64,000 nt of DNA from Harmothoe impar (lineage: Eukaryota; Annelida; Polychaeta; Phyllodocida; Polynoidae): assembly GCA_947462335.1 (NCBI GenBank), contig OX381710.1, positions 34,161,204-34,225,203 on the forward strand, read 5' to 3'. The translations under genes were made by a program, and so were the position numbers. Positions 49,600-60,500 of the stretch are shown here, piece after piece; position 1 is the first letter of the stretch; each line of letters starts with the position of its first letter. The notes under the pieces are model-generated. The model was given only the letters and a program-made list of their open reading frames with translations, was not told where the DNA came from and searched no databases.

Positions 49600-50058
49600 G
49601 GTCTCATAGAGGGTAATCCCGCAGAAAACTGAGAGTCATATACGATTCTGGTCAGAAGTGAATACTGCAGGAGCACTGAATGGTCCATAAATAATTTGGA
49701 AATGATGCCAATTTTTATGAAAACCTACACACATGCTGCTGAATGTCTGCCAATTCCAATCAAATAATAGGAAAGGGATTCTCAGTGAGTTTCCATTTTT
49801 TTCAAAGGCTAGATTGGGAATCAGGGAAAATGCAATTTATTCAGTGCAAATTCTGGCGAAATTCAGGTGGTTTTCCGATACAGACCAGTGTTCTGATTTT
49901 CCGTGGTCAGTAGCTAATTTTTGTGGGAAATGTTTTGAAGAAAGGATGTATCTTTCAGGTCAATGGTGATTTTCAGAAATTGTAAATGTCCTGGTTGCAG
50001 TTATTGGGTTTTCTGCTATATTAAAGTATATAGTAGAAGCATTTCCTTCTCTGAGACC
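49600..50058. repeat. 459-bp direct repeat, copy 2
   Basis: Second copy of the repeat at 48237-48695. Observed differences are few: single-base changes (TACGCTTC/TACGATTC, CATGAATAA/CATAAATAA) and compensating short changes in a T-run. Both copies are followed by TAA and preceded by TAGTA-like sequence. Confidence 0.85.
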
Positions 50059-50321
50059 TAAGGCAGCATGATGAGGATGGAAATTACAATTGATACAGTT
50101 AAGGGTGATTGATGCAGTTATGGGTTGCGGTGATAATGTTATCTGTAGTAACTACCTTATCCGTGTCAATTTTATAATGTTTATGGGCAGGGCAGACTGG
50201 CAGGGCAGGAAAGGGTAGGTAAGGGCATAGTGTGTGTAAAGTCTGATCATGTAGGTCAACAGTAAGGGAGTAGGTCAGGGTAGGGCCTGTTGATACAGAT
50301 ATGGGTTAATGTGAAAACGTT

Positions 50322-50494
50322 ACCCAGCTAACAAGAAAAAGTTATTTGACGTTACAATAACGTTTTCTGAAGGTTTGATAAACGTTTGAGGATGACGGAA
50401 ATATGACGTTATCTGACGTTAAAACGTTGACTCAAAAGAACGTTTTATTAACGTAATGTAGTTATTATAACGTTATTTTACGTTTTTCTGGGTT
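50322..50494. repeat. AACGTT-rich MITE-like repeat, copy 2
   Basis: The copy begins ACCCAGCTAACAAGAAAAAG and ends ACGTTTTTCTGGGTT, with about ten AACGTT/GACGTT motifs between. Same family as 9360-9490 and 51250-51404. Confidence 0.6.
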
Positions 50495-51249
50495 ATAAAG
50501 AAGCAGACATAAAGTCGGGTGCGGGTTATACGTGAGGTGCGGGTTATACGCGGGAATTTGCGGTACATCTTTTTAAAACTCTTTTACAGTATTATTCATG
50601 ATACCATCTATCCAGAAACTGTGTTTTCAGCATATAGTCCAGGGCATATTTCTATGTCTTTTTGCTTTGAAATAAAAGTTAAGGGAATGTGATTTGAGCA
50701 CAGGAAGGCAATATAGAGTCTCCCATTAGATTTGTATATGATCTGGCTCTGTGGCCTCTCTGTCTGAGGCGTAGGGTATGTGAGCTCAATCCTAACCCCC
50801 ATCATCACCAAACTATTTTGTGAGTTTCGTTATATGTATTGCATAATTATGTATACTGTGGTCATACTTTATTTCGCCGGGTAATCAGGTGCCATCTCTG
50901 ACCAGGTGCCGTGTCTGACCGGCTTGGCTTGATAAGGTCAAAATACCAACAGCAGGAGGCTAATTATAATTATAATAATAATTATATAACAACCGCAATT
51001 ACTTTTTTTACAAATCCTTATATATATATATGAGTATAATTCTTTTTAAAACACCTTTTTTCTGACACCTGGTCAGAGACGGCACCCGGTCAGAGACAAA
51101 AACATTGGCCAAGTTCGTGAGACACAGCCTGTACCATTTACTTTTCCTCATTTCACATGCATGAAACCATAATGTTTAAAATATTGCCCTTGCCTCTTTG
51201 TAATGCTTGGTAAAACGCAACCACACTTATAATCTATCCATGATAACCT

Positions 51250-51404
51250 CTAGAAACGTTAAATAATGTTAAATAACGTTGTGGATACAAACGTTTGTAT
51301 GTACAACCATATGAGAACGTAAAATAACGTTTTACATATAACGTTATATAACGTTATACATGGGAACGTTTCAAAACGTAAAAATACGTTTTTGTTCACT
51401 GGGT
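51250..51404. repeat. AACGTT-rich MITE-like repeat, copy 3
   Basis: A dense series of AACGTTA motifs ends in ACGTTTTTGTTCACTGGGT. The left boundary is unclear. Confidence 0.55.
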
Positions 51405-51850
51405 ATCTGCAGTAACAACCTTAAATGTACTAATGATATAATCTGGCTGAGCAAGGCAGAGGATGGCCCTAGACCCCTAATTCCGACATAGTGAAATGGC
51501 CATTTCTTAAAATCGACATGGGACATGACCATCTAAGTGAGATGGGACATGGGCTGTTTCTTAAATTCGACATGGGACATGCACTGAAAATTCCGGGGGT
51601 TAGTCAATGCTAATATATCTTAGTCAAAACCACTAACTTATCAGCATTATCAAATCGAACTAAGATTTTGCTAAACTATGACTAACTTTTTACTAGCCAG
51701 CTACTCACAGGAACTCCACACCAGGTGACAGCACAAGCAAATCATGAGATATTTATCTATATGATAAGATTGTAATTGTATGTGTTATCATGCTTAGAGG
51801 TAACCTTTTCTAATTTTGAATATGACATGGGGTGTAACATAATGTATGTA

Positions 51851-52336
51851 TGTGTGGTGGTTCGTAATTAACTCTAGGTTAAAGAACAACGATCACGGCA
51901 GTTTCCAGGTGCGAGAATATATCTATCTTTATTCACAAGAATAATAACTCTAGTTCCTTTACTAGGGAACGATCAGTGTAGAATGAATACACACAGGTAA
52001 ATCAGGTTTCTCTATAAATAGAGGAAACGGTCAGTATACAACTCTTAGCATACAACTCTGTCCGCACGGTTGGACATGTGAAGTCTCTCGTCAGTCGGGC
52101 CTGCACTGACTGCCGTTCCAGGTAAACACATGGGTCTTATATAACACCGGCTCTTAGGTCACGTGGCCAGGTGGGTGGGTCGGCCGCCCACCTGAGAGCG
52201 GCACACGGTCACCTGAAGAGGACCTGCGCCCTCTCCCGGGAACTGTGTGCACTAGCTCCAGGTGGAGAAGCCGAGTAAACAGACGTTACCCGGAAATACC
52301 GTGTATGAGATTAATATGTAATATTATGCCCCTACA
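51851..52336 (-). repeat. 3' LTR of the Ty3/gypsy element
   Basis: In element orientation the LTR runs from TGTAGGGGCATAATATTACA (52336) to ...CCACCACACA (51851), about 486 bp with TG...CA ends. It is immediately preceded in element sense by a polypurine tract CTAGGGGGGTAG (52337-52348). Inside, a TATA box (TTATATAA, 52137-52144) and a downstream AATAAA (51933-51928) are in the right order for U3-R-U5. The left limit could shift a few bases because of TATG repeats. The matching 5' LTR lies beyond the right edge, so target duplication and LTR identity cannot be checked. Confidence 0.75.
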
Positions 52337-52348
52337 CTACCCCCCCTA

Positions 52349-53818
52349 GACAAAACTAGGTGGTAATGAATATATATACGGTTTTCCTAGTATATAGAAA
52401 ACCTTTTAGAACAACGACTTTATAGTTATTGTCTATACAGTAACTAGGGGCGTAAACATATTATCACGACATACTACACAAGCGAGATCATAAAACTCAA
52501 TATAAATATGGCATTACACTGTAATAGCAACCATAATAGATGATTTAGGTATGTTTTATGACAAGTGAATATAATATCATACATGCAATCGAACGGCTTG
52601 ACACATTTCGATATGACTTCCTTATGAAGTTTCCTTACTCGGTTATTATAAAAAAAATGCGCGTGGGGTGTGTATATACTTAAGTTGAACAGAAAAGTTA
52701 TTAAAAAACCAGTCCTGATAAGGACTCACAACCACCAGCGTCTTACATTGATTTGTGATTTAATGAAAATATTCACACAATGGGTAACAGTAACCACAGC
52801 CTTTGTTTTAAGCCGGGTAATCCGATTATATAACCGGAGTATTAATATCTCTCGCAACATACAACAGAGTCAACACACACGACAATACCTGGCGGTATAT
52901 TTAGTATATACACATAGTCTTAACGACTTCATATAAACATTACGGGTAGCCACGTTTCCTAGCTTATCAGATCATACAATCTTCATATGTAGCATATTAT
53001 GAAACCTGATTCATAAGGTAAATAAGAGAATACCTTATTGGAACACCTGAGGTGATATGTATCACATAATAATGATATATTTTATATATTAAAAACGTTT
53101 TAATGAGTAACCTGGCAGTGTACCCGGAAACCCTCACAATTAAATATAGCTTACTGGTGATCTAGTTGTGGTCAAGGTGCTCTCCGCTTCTAATAGACGA
53201 ATGAGTGAGGTGCTCTCCTCTTCTTAATACTGTTTCTTGGATAAATATCACCCGAAGGTAAGTTCATATGTATACAGCTCGATAAGTATCCCGTCCTCGC
53301 TCCAGTAAAGTTCATGACATATATAATTATAATCCGGCTGGAAACCACGAGTACTGTCCGTTTAACACGTAATCCTAGCTCCAGGAATGTTCATGAAATA
53401 GATAAGTAGAACTGGAACCACGAGCATTGTCTGTTTGACACGTAATCCTTTGGACGGGAACAGTTTATAACTCAGCATAATAGTATCAGGAACACATCAT
53501 GGTAACGTATCCCAAAAGTTAGTTTCAGGGACGTTAGGTTGGTAGCTTCCCGGTGGAGTCCTGATTCCCCATCGGTAGGCTATAGTTGAGAGTTGAGTAG
53601 TTAGGTAAGTCCAGAGCTTCCACGGAAGGTTCCCCCCGCGTTGATCCATATGCATCTAAAAAGATGCCCCTCCCCTCAAATAGGGAGACCCCCGTCATAA
53701 ACAATTTATGACGTCAGATTAAAATGAAAGAACAATTAATCTATCCGGAAACTATTATAGTTCCCTCCTCTATTCCTAAAAAAATTAGAAATAGACTCAG
53801 AACCTTCTATTAGTCTTT
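52349..53818 (-). other. Non-coding 3' region of the gypsy element
   Basis: About 1.47 kb between the third ORF and the polypurine tract with no substantial ORF in element sense. It contains two related segments with GGAACCACGAG(C/T)A and CACGTAATCCT (about 53340-53375 and 53410-53450). It may hold 3' UTR signals of the third ORF or be the remains of coding sequence. Confidence 0.5.
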
Positions 53819-56800
53819 TTAACCTAAAGGTTCATCTCTCGCCCTCATTAAAGCAAGCGCGTGCTCAGCTGTGCCATCCCAGGTATCGATAGTCACGCCA
53901 AACACCCCGTAAAATTTTACGTTCATGTCCTGTAACCGTTTGGTTAACTTCTCGTTCTCTTGCTGAACGAACCCTGCGGCGGCTTCAGCGGTCTTTTGGC
54001 CGGAAGCAGCTTCCCTTGACTTTTTAGCCAAGTAGTCAGCATTGCCAACAGCGACTAATGCTTTTTCCTCCCGATGGGCAATCTTTAGGCCATGCGTGAA
54101 CAGGCCTAACATCTTGGTGTTATATTCCACCGCCAGCTCGCGTTGGGACTCCTGGAATTCTGTTACGATCCTTTGTCCCACTTCGCAGCTCGCCTTCTCT
54201 TCCCTAGAGAAGTAGTTGACTATCGGGACGTATTTTAACTTTACGCCACCGGTAGTTTCAGTGCGGGAGGTGCCCGCGACTGGCTGGATGACAACCGGAT
54301 CCTGGGTTACAGGAATCACGGGTTTAACATCCACTTGCGGCGCTTTCGCAACCGCTGCCACCTTCGGGACAGTTATGCCCCGAGGCGTCACCACTGAGAT
54401 TAGTGATTTTGGTTCTGTTTTCACGGTCAAGCCCTGCATGTCCCGAGTTGGGGTAGTGGGCGACCGGACGTCCCTGGGGGTTAGCTTGGTAGTGGTCCCC
54501 AGATGGTACGTCAAAGGCAGGGAAGCCTTTGTTCTGGTAGCCGGTTCTTTAGGCCGGGCACCTCCATGGTCAGGTTGACTGGTGGCACTGTCTGAACTGC
54601 TCAGACGTCTGGAACGGTAATCCATGTTAGTCGCCGCTGCTTGACCACCGGAATCACGTTTCCGATCTTTCCGGTCTGTAAACAGCGGGTCTGGATACTC
54701 GCGATAATAGTCGCGACCTTCCGGGGCATGATAATTCCCATAGTAGGAATTATCGAGATCCTCTAAGTTGGATCCGGCATGTCTCCGTTTTGGTCCCGGT
54801 GAGACCGCAGGAGATCGAGAGCGGTCGCGGGCGGACCGGCTCTTCCCCCGGGAACTACCCCGGGTTTCCGGCTGACGGAAACTACCGCCACCTCTGCGGG
54901 AAGTACGGGTAGTGCATAACACCGTATACTCCTCGTCATTCATGGCGAACTTATGTCGTCCGTCCACTCTGGCAATCCTGGCTTTGAACTTCCCATCTGC
55001 GACTTCGCAGTAGAAGGGAGTTGCCGGCCGGATCTTAGCCTTTTGTTCCTCCGTGAGTGATTTGTACTGTTCACAAACGGCGTCATGTAGCGCATTCACA
55101 CGATTGCGAGCTACACTGATTCCCATGTTATGGCAATCCTTCATGTGGCGCATAAGCTCACCTCTCCGGGGTTCTAAACACCCGTTACATAGCTGGGATT
55201 CCCTACCTACTGTGATATCACAGTGATACACCACACAGTGGTGCATGTGATTTTCACAGAGGTGACGCAGAAACCGTTGCTTTGTTACAAACACGGTTCT
55301 GTCTGTGCCAATCGTGTTTACACATGTAGCGAATGGGCACCAATTCCTTTCCCGCTGACTGTACCAGCGGTTAACCGCAAAAAGAAGTTTTTCCTTCTGC
55401 TCCTTACTGTAGTAAGTGTCTGGCAGGATCCTGAGTTGATCTAGCCACTGCTGATAAAAAGCAGACGGAGGACGGTCCCGGGGGGTATTCCGGATCCAAT
55501 CCTCATCATCACTTTGACCTTTACAGTTGGTCTCAGGTGGACATCCGAAATTGGTGGGACCAATCGGACACTGTTCCCATGAATTGGGAATAAACACGCG
55601 GAACTTATTGTTAGCGTTCTGCCAGACTCGCCTCATCACGTCATTAGGCGGGATGGGGTCCTCTGGGGCATTTCCTGGTTCCTCAGCGTTAGCCGGAACC
55701 TCTCCCTCTTCCGGGTCCGACTGAGCCGGACTACGGAGAGGGCTGAGACGTGCTGGATTGAATACCAGCGCAGCCGCCACGGCGGCCGCTGCTCCCGCGG
55801 CGGCGGTCATGTCTGCCACAAGGGCCGGGGTGGTGGTGGTGGTGGTGTTGGAGGGTTCCGGAGTATTGGCTTCGTTTATGTCCATCGCCTCATCCGTTAC
55901 CTCCTCAGCCCTGGGAATAACGGGCTGTCCTCCGGAAGGTTGTTCCGGTAATCCCTCTGCTAGTACAGAGTCCGGCAAGTTAGCTAATCTTGCCTTCTCG
56001 TTCCGGCGAGCCTGACGTCCTCTCTCCTGGACAAACTCGTCAGACTGGTTGCTGTCAGCCGAGCTTGACCGGTTTGAGGCCCCCCTCTCACCTTTACTGC
56101 CGCGCCCCCTAGGTGTGGCTTTCAGCGCTTTTACTCGCGCCTTCTCCTCCGCACTGGAAGATCTGGTTCGTACCGTACGAACCGCCTCATCAACCAAACA
56201 AGATATGGCAATATCTCGTTTGACGTGGTGAGAATCCATGTAGTCCTCAATAGTGGCTACATCCAGGACATACGAGACTATTCCCTGCGTATTAGCGGCA
56301 GCAATCTCGTACTCCTTCCGGGTTTTAGGCTCTCGGAGTTTCCCGATTCGCGCCCGGTATCTGTTGACACCAGTCAACAACATCCCGGCAACTCCACAAT
56401 TCGGGTCCAAAGACAGAATTGGGAGTGCGGGCATTAACCTGTCGATGTCCGCGATGTGTAAATCGAAGACAGCTCGTCGTAAGCAGTAGCATACGCGTAG
56501 TCCTTTCTGGAGTGCCTCCCAGTACACAAACCAGTCCGGGGGCATCTCCTCCTGCTCCTCCACTAACAGGAAGAGCAATATGGCCTGACTCGTGAGTGAG
56601 TCAATCCGGCGGGGAGCTCCCTCCGCCGTGAGCCTCAGCACGTCCTCGTGCAGTTCTACTTCACGTCCGTCGTAATTGGACATGAAGCCTCCCAGGGTTG
56701 GTACGGCCGGGCGGGGTTTTTCAACGTCCGCCGGCGGTTTCCCATGGTACAATAGTCCCTGATCCTGATACTCAGCGTCACCGGTATCAGCGCGACCGTC

Positions 56801-57088
56801 AGCAGGGCTGATGGCCTCAATGTCTAGACCTTCCAAGTAATTGGCGGCGACATTAGCGGGGCGAAGCGGTGACTGAGAGTCAACGTCGACGTCCATTATC
56901 TCCCCTTGTTCCAGGAAATCCAGAGATTCCTGGTCCACGAGGTCAGGTTGATTAACAACCACATTTCCTCCGCTAGCGGAGTCGCCCTCTTGAAGAGGGT
57001 CCACCTGTTGGTGGTCTGTCTCGGAAGACATGTTTGTCACACTCAAGAAAAGTGTTATTGATGGATTTAAGGGGGTCCACCTCCCCAC
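53819..57088 (-). CDS. Third ORF of the gypsy element: zinc-finger-like, RS-rich protein (1089 aa)
   Basis: The frame is uninterrupted, in the position usually taken by env, but there is no signal peptide or membrane segment. A second Met at 57031 (MSSETDHQ) is an alternative start. Order seen: acidic N-terminus; a mixed region to about residue 330; Ser/Ala-rich linker with runs of T and A; then a Cys/His cluster at about 583-648 (CPFATC...HLCENHMHHC, CNGC, HMKDCH) suggesting two or more zinc fingers; an Arg/Ser-rich patch (GSSRGKSRSARDRSRS, about 730-770); and a charged, probably coiled-coil C-terminus. I do not recognise the family. It could be a nucleic-acid-binding accessory protein of the element. 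A TATA box and an NRF1 site lie just upstream, so it may be transcribed separately. It is not an envelope protein by anything visible. Confidence 0.75.
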   Translation of the reverse strand: MGRWTPLNPSITLFLSVTNMSSETDHQQVDPLQEGDSASGGNVVVNQPDLVDQESLDFLEQGEIMDVDVDSQSPLRPANVAANYLEGLDIEAISPADGRADTGDAEYQDQGLLYHGKPPADVEKPRPAVPTLGGFMSNYDGREVELHEDVLRLTAEGAPRRIDSLTSQAILLFLLVEEQEEMPPDWFVYWEALQKGLRVCYCLRRAVFDLHIADIDRLMPALPILSLDPNCGVAGMLLTGVNRYRARIGKLREPKTRKEYEIAAANTQGIVSYVLDVATIEDYMDSHHVKRDIAISCLVDEAVRTVRTRSSSAEEKARVKALKATPRGRGSKGERGASNRSSSADSNQSDEFVQERGRQARRNEKARLANLPDSVLAEGLPEQPSGGQPVIPRAEEVTDEAMDINEANTPEPSNTTTTTTPALVADMTAAAGAAAAVAAALVFNPARLSPLRSPAQSDPEEGEVPANAEEPGNAPEDPIPPNDVMRRVWQNANNKFRVFIPNSWEQCPIGPTNFGCPPETNCKGQSDDEDWIRNTPRDRPPSAFYQQWLDQLRILPDTYYSKEQKEKLLFAVNRWYSQRERNWCPFATCVNTIGTDRTVFVTKQRFLRHLCENHMHHCVVYHCDITVGRESQLCNGCLEPRRGELMRHMKDCHNMGISVARNRVNALHDAVCEQYKSLTEEQKAKIRPATPFYCEVADGKFKARIARVDGRHKFAMNDEEYTVLCTTRTSRRGGGSFRQPETRGSSRGKSRSARDRSRSPAVSPGPKRRHAGSNLEDLDNSYYGNYHAPEGRDYYREYPDPLFTDRKDRKRDSGGQAAATNMDYRSRRLSSSDSATSQPDHGGARPKEPATRTKASLPLTYHLGTTTKLTPRDVRSPTTPTRDMQGLTVKTEPKSLISVVTPRGITVPKVAAVAKAPQVDVKPVIPVTQDPVVIQPVAGTSRTETTGGVKLKYVPIVNYFSREEKASCEVGQRIVTEFQESQRELAVEYNTKMLGLFTHGLKIAHREEKALVAVGNADYLAKKSREAASGQKTAEAAAGFVQQENEKLTKRLQDMNVKFYGVFGVTIDTWDGTAEHALALMRARDEPLG

Positions 57089-57173
57089 AGCGACAGTGGT
57101 CGTGTCCGAGCTCTCACGTCTGCTCTGGACCGCCTCTCAACCCCAACTGGCGATTCCCGCCGCTCCGCGGGCC

Positions 57174-57203
57174 TTATATAAGGCGCGCCACCGCGCATGC
57201 GCA
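57174..57203 (-). promoter_or_regulatory. Internal promoter of the third ORF: NRF1 site plus TATA box
   Basis: In element sense a perfect NRF1 consensus (57203-57192, TGCGCATGCGCG) is followed about 10 bp later by TTATATAA (57181-57174), within GGCGCGCCTTATATAAGGC. Transcription would start near 57145, about 55 nt before the first ATG (57088) and about 115 nt before the second (57031). The flanking sequence is much more G+C-rich than the rest of the element. Confidence 0.5.
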
Positions 57204-57503
57204 ACCCCGCGCGTCCCGTGACCCAGTTCCTTGGAACCAGGTCACCGCGCGTTCTAATTGTAAACAGGTACCCTTATTCCACGTGTTAATCCTTACGCTC
57301 TGTCAACTCGTCGAGAGTATCAATGAAATATATATGAATGGCATAATAAAGCACATTCACCGGATTATCCGTCCATCACCCATGGGATCCTTGACAGGGG
57401 GATTATCACGATCATTCTGACCGTACTTACTTCCACACATAACTGATTACAACATTAAAATATTTAACAAGTTTACAGGACACCACACTCGTTGTGTACC
57501 GGC
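57204..57503 (-). other. Spacer between pol and the third ORF
   Basis: About 300 bp without a coding frame in element sense. With the adjacent 57089-57203 segment it makes a ~415-bp gap, which argues against simple read-through from pol into the third ORF. Confidence 0.5.
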
Positions 57504-60500
57504 TTAGGTTATACCGTCCCTGGCTAGTAACCGGGGACTGCGTCTTATGTTTTTAGGCATAACATTAGACCTGGTTCTAGGACACGCCTTCTCCAGAGTG
57601 GATTTAGCCCTAACCACACTCTTCCGGGTCCTTTTCCCTTCAGCCAGCGAGACTTTATTAGCCGCCTTCTTCCCGGATCTTTTTGGGATGACGGGCTTCT
57701 GCACCATTAGTTTCCGGGAGACCTCCTTCCGCGGCCTTCCGCGTTTCCGGGGAGGTTCCTTCACTAATTTCCGCTGTTCACTTTCCTCTATCAAAGTATC
57801 AACTTCCAACTCATACGAGTCCAGGGACAAATCTCTCCCCTTCCACTCTCTTAGTCGAGCTACATTAGATTTATACATCTTTCCTTGTAATGAACGTATC
57901 ACTACAGTACTGTCACTTACTATGCGGGTAACCACAAAGGGCCCGTCCCAATTACTAGCAAGTTTCAGAGTCGATAACGGCTCATGTAATCTTACTACCT
58001 GATCACCAACTTTGAATCGTCGCGGCTTAAGGCCTAGATCATAGCCGGTCTTCTGCCAGGTAGCATTCTTCTGCAGTTCAGTTCTCACCAATTCATAAGC
58101 ATATTTGAATTGATCTCTTAATGACTCCACAAACATCACATGGCAGGGGGTTTCCGGGTTCATTCCGACCACCCCGAATACCAGATCAGCGGGCATTATT
58201 AAATCTTCCCCGAAAACTAACAGATTCGGGGAACAGGAAGTACTAGAATGGACAGTGCTATTATATGCATGGCATACATAATCACACTGCTCATCCCAGT
58301 CATCCATTCTATCATTCACCAGGGATTTCAAAACCTGAATCAAGGTACGATTGAATCTCTCAACCATTCCATCACTTTGTGGTCGATAGGGATTTGTTCT
58401 CGTCTTACAAATCGCCAGTCGGTGACACATTTCCTGCCAAAGATCAGATTCAAATTCCCGACCTTGGTCACTATGCATCATTAGGGGAACCCCAAGATGC
58501 AATACCCAACCTGTAACAAAAGCTTTTGCACAGGTTGCTGCTTTGTGATCCGCTAATGGAAACACTCTCGTATACTTAGTATAATAGTCAGTGACAACCA
58601 TCATACAAGTATTACCATCAGGGGTAGTTTTAAACCCACTGATAATGTCTATGGCGACTCGCGCAAATCTTACACCAAACAACTCCTGGGACAAAGGCAT
58701 TTTACCCATCCCAGGCCCAGGTTTGTTTTTACAACAATCCGGGCAAGTAGCAACCCATCTTAATAGATCACTACTCATCCCTGGCCAGTAATATCTCCGT
58801 TTCAGACGTTCCAGGGAACGTTTTTTTCCGAAATGTCCACTGGTCAGGTGTCCATGGCAATAATACATAACATCCCTCCTCATACCGGAAGGTATTACCA
58901 CTTGCCGGATTCTCCTACCGGATGAATTAATCTTCCACCGGTAGATGATTCCGCTCTGGACCTCTAGCTCTGCCCATTGAGCTATTAGTCGTCTCATTTC
59001 CCGATTCTCCAGGGAAATCTCAGGCCGCGGGGGCCGTATCTTCCTAGGTAACAATACCAACAACCGGCTAAGGTTAGGATCCTTTTCCTGGAATTTCCGG
59101 ATGGTTCCCATGGACCACTCCAGAACCCCAGTTCCCTTGATCTCAAAGGGAATCCTTGCTCCGGCTATGACAGCTTCATGCTGACCACAGTCATCACAGT
59201 TGGTGTTTTCGCACTTCCTGATAGGACGTCGGGAAAGTGCATCAGCATTTACATGCTTTACCCCAGCTCTATGCTGGATCTGACTTTGCTCCAAACCGAA
59301 CTCGGAAAGGTGTGCTAGCCAACGTCCAATCATTCCTTCCGCATCTTTGAAATTCAATAACCATCTCAAAGAGGAATGATCTGTTCTTAGCGTAAAATCG
59401 GACCCCCAAAGGAAATGTTTGAACTTTTTAGTATATACTATCACAGCCAACAATTCCCTTTTAGTGGTACAGTAATTACGCTGGGTCTTACTCATAGTAT
59501 TACTAGCAAAGGCAATGGGAACCTCCACTCCGCCTTGGACTTGACTGAGGGCGGCCCCAATACTCTCATTGCTAGCATCGGTATCCAATACAAAGTGACC
59601 ATCCGGGGTAGGATACTTTAACACCGGGGTCTCTACAAACAACTTTTTTATTGCTAAGAAAGCTGTGTCCTGTTCCCTCCCCCATGGGAACTCTTCCTTC
59701 CTACTTCCGGGTGTCCAGTGTGACAAACACTGGATCGGATAGGCTACCCGGGAATACCCCGGCAGGAAATCCCTATAGTATGAGCAGAATCCTAGAAAGG
59801 ATCGCACATCTTTAGGACCCCTGGGGACTTCCCATTCAGTTACACTCCTGATCTTTTCCGGATCCGCCTTAACCCCCTCGGTGGAAATAATCCGCCCTAG
59901 GTAGTTAATATCCTTCTTAAACAGATTGCATTTCTTTGGTTTCAATTTGAGACCGTTAGACATGATTCGGTTTAAGACTTCCTCTAAATTACTTAAACAA
60001 TCCGCAAAGGTCTTTCCAAACACAATTACGTCATCCAGGTAAACTAGACATTTCCGCCATAATAAATCACTTAACAGCGTCTCCATCATGGCTTCAAAGG
60101 TGGCCGGCGCGTTACATAACCCGAACGGCATTACCTTATATTCAAACAACCCGATATGGCTAGAAAACGCGGTTTTCTCCATATCTTCAGGCTTCATGCC
60201 TACTTGCCAATACCCGGACTGTAAATCCAGGGTACAAAACCATTCATTCCCTCCCAGGGAATCAATCGTCTCATCTATCCTAGGAAGAGGATAGGAGTTC
60301 TTCTTAGTCAACCCATTCAGTTTCCGGTAATCAATACAGAACCGTATGCTACCGTCCTTCTTGGTTACCATACACACAGGGGAGGACCAAGGGCTCATGC
60401 TGGGAACAATAACATTATCCTTCAGCATTTTCGCTATCTCTTCCTCAGCTACAATCTTCTTCTTGAGGGGTAATCTCCTATAAGGAATCTTAAAAGCGGG

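Noticed and set aside
48237..50058. LTR retrotransposon with 459-bp LTRs
   Set aside because: No TG...CA ends, primer-binding site, polypurine tract or coding sequence in the ~0.9-kb spacer.
53819..57088. Third ORF as a retroviral-type envelope gene
   Set aside because: No signal peptide, membrane-spanning segment or furin-like site; Cys/His clusters and RS-rich sequence point to a nucleic-acid-binding protein.
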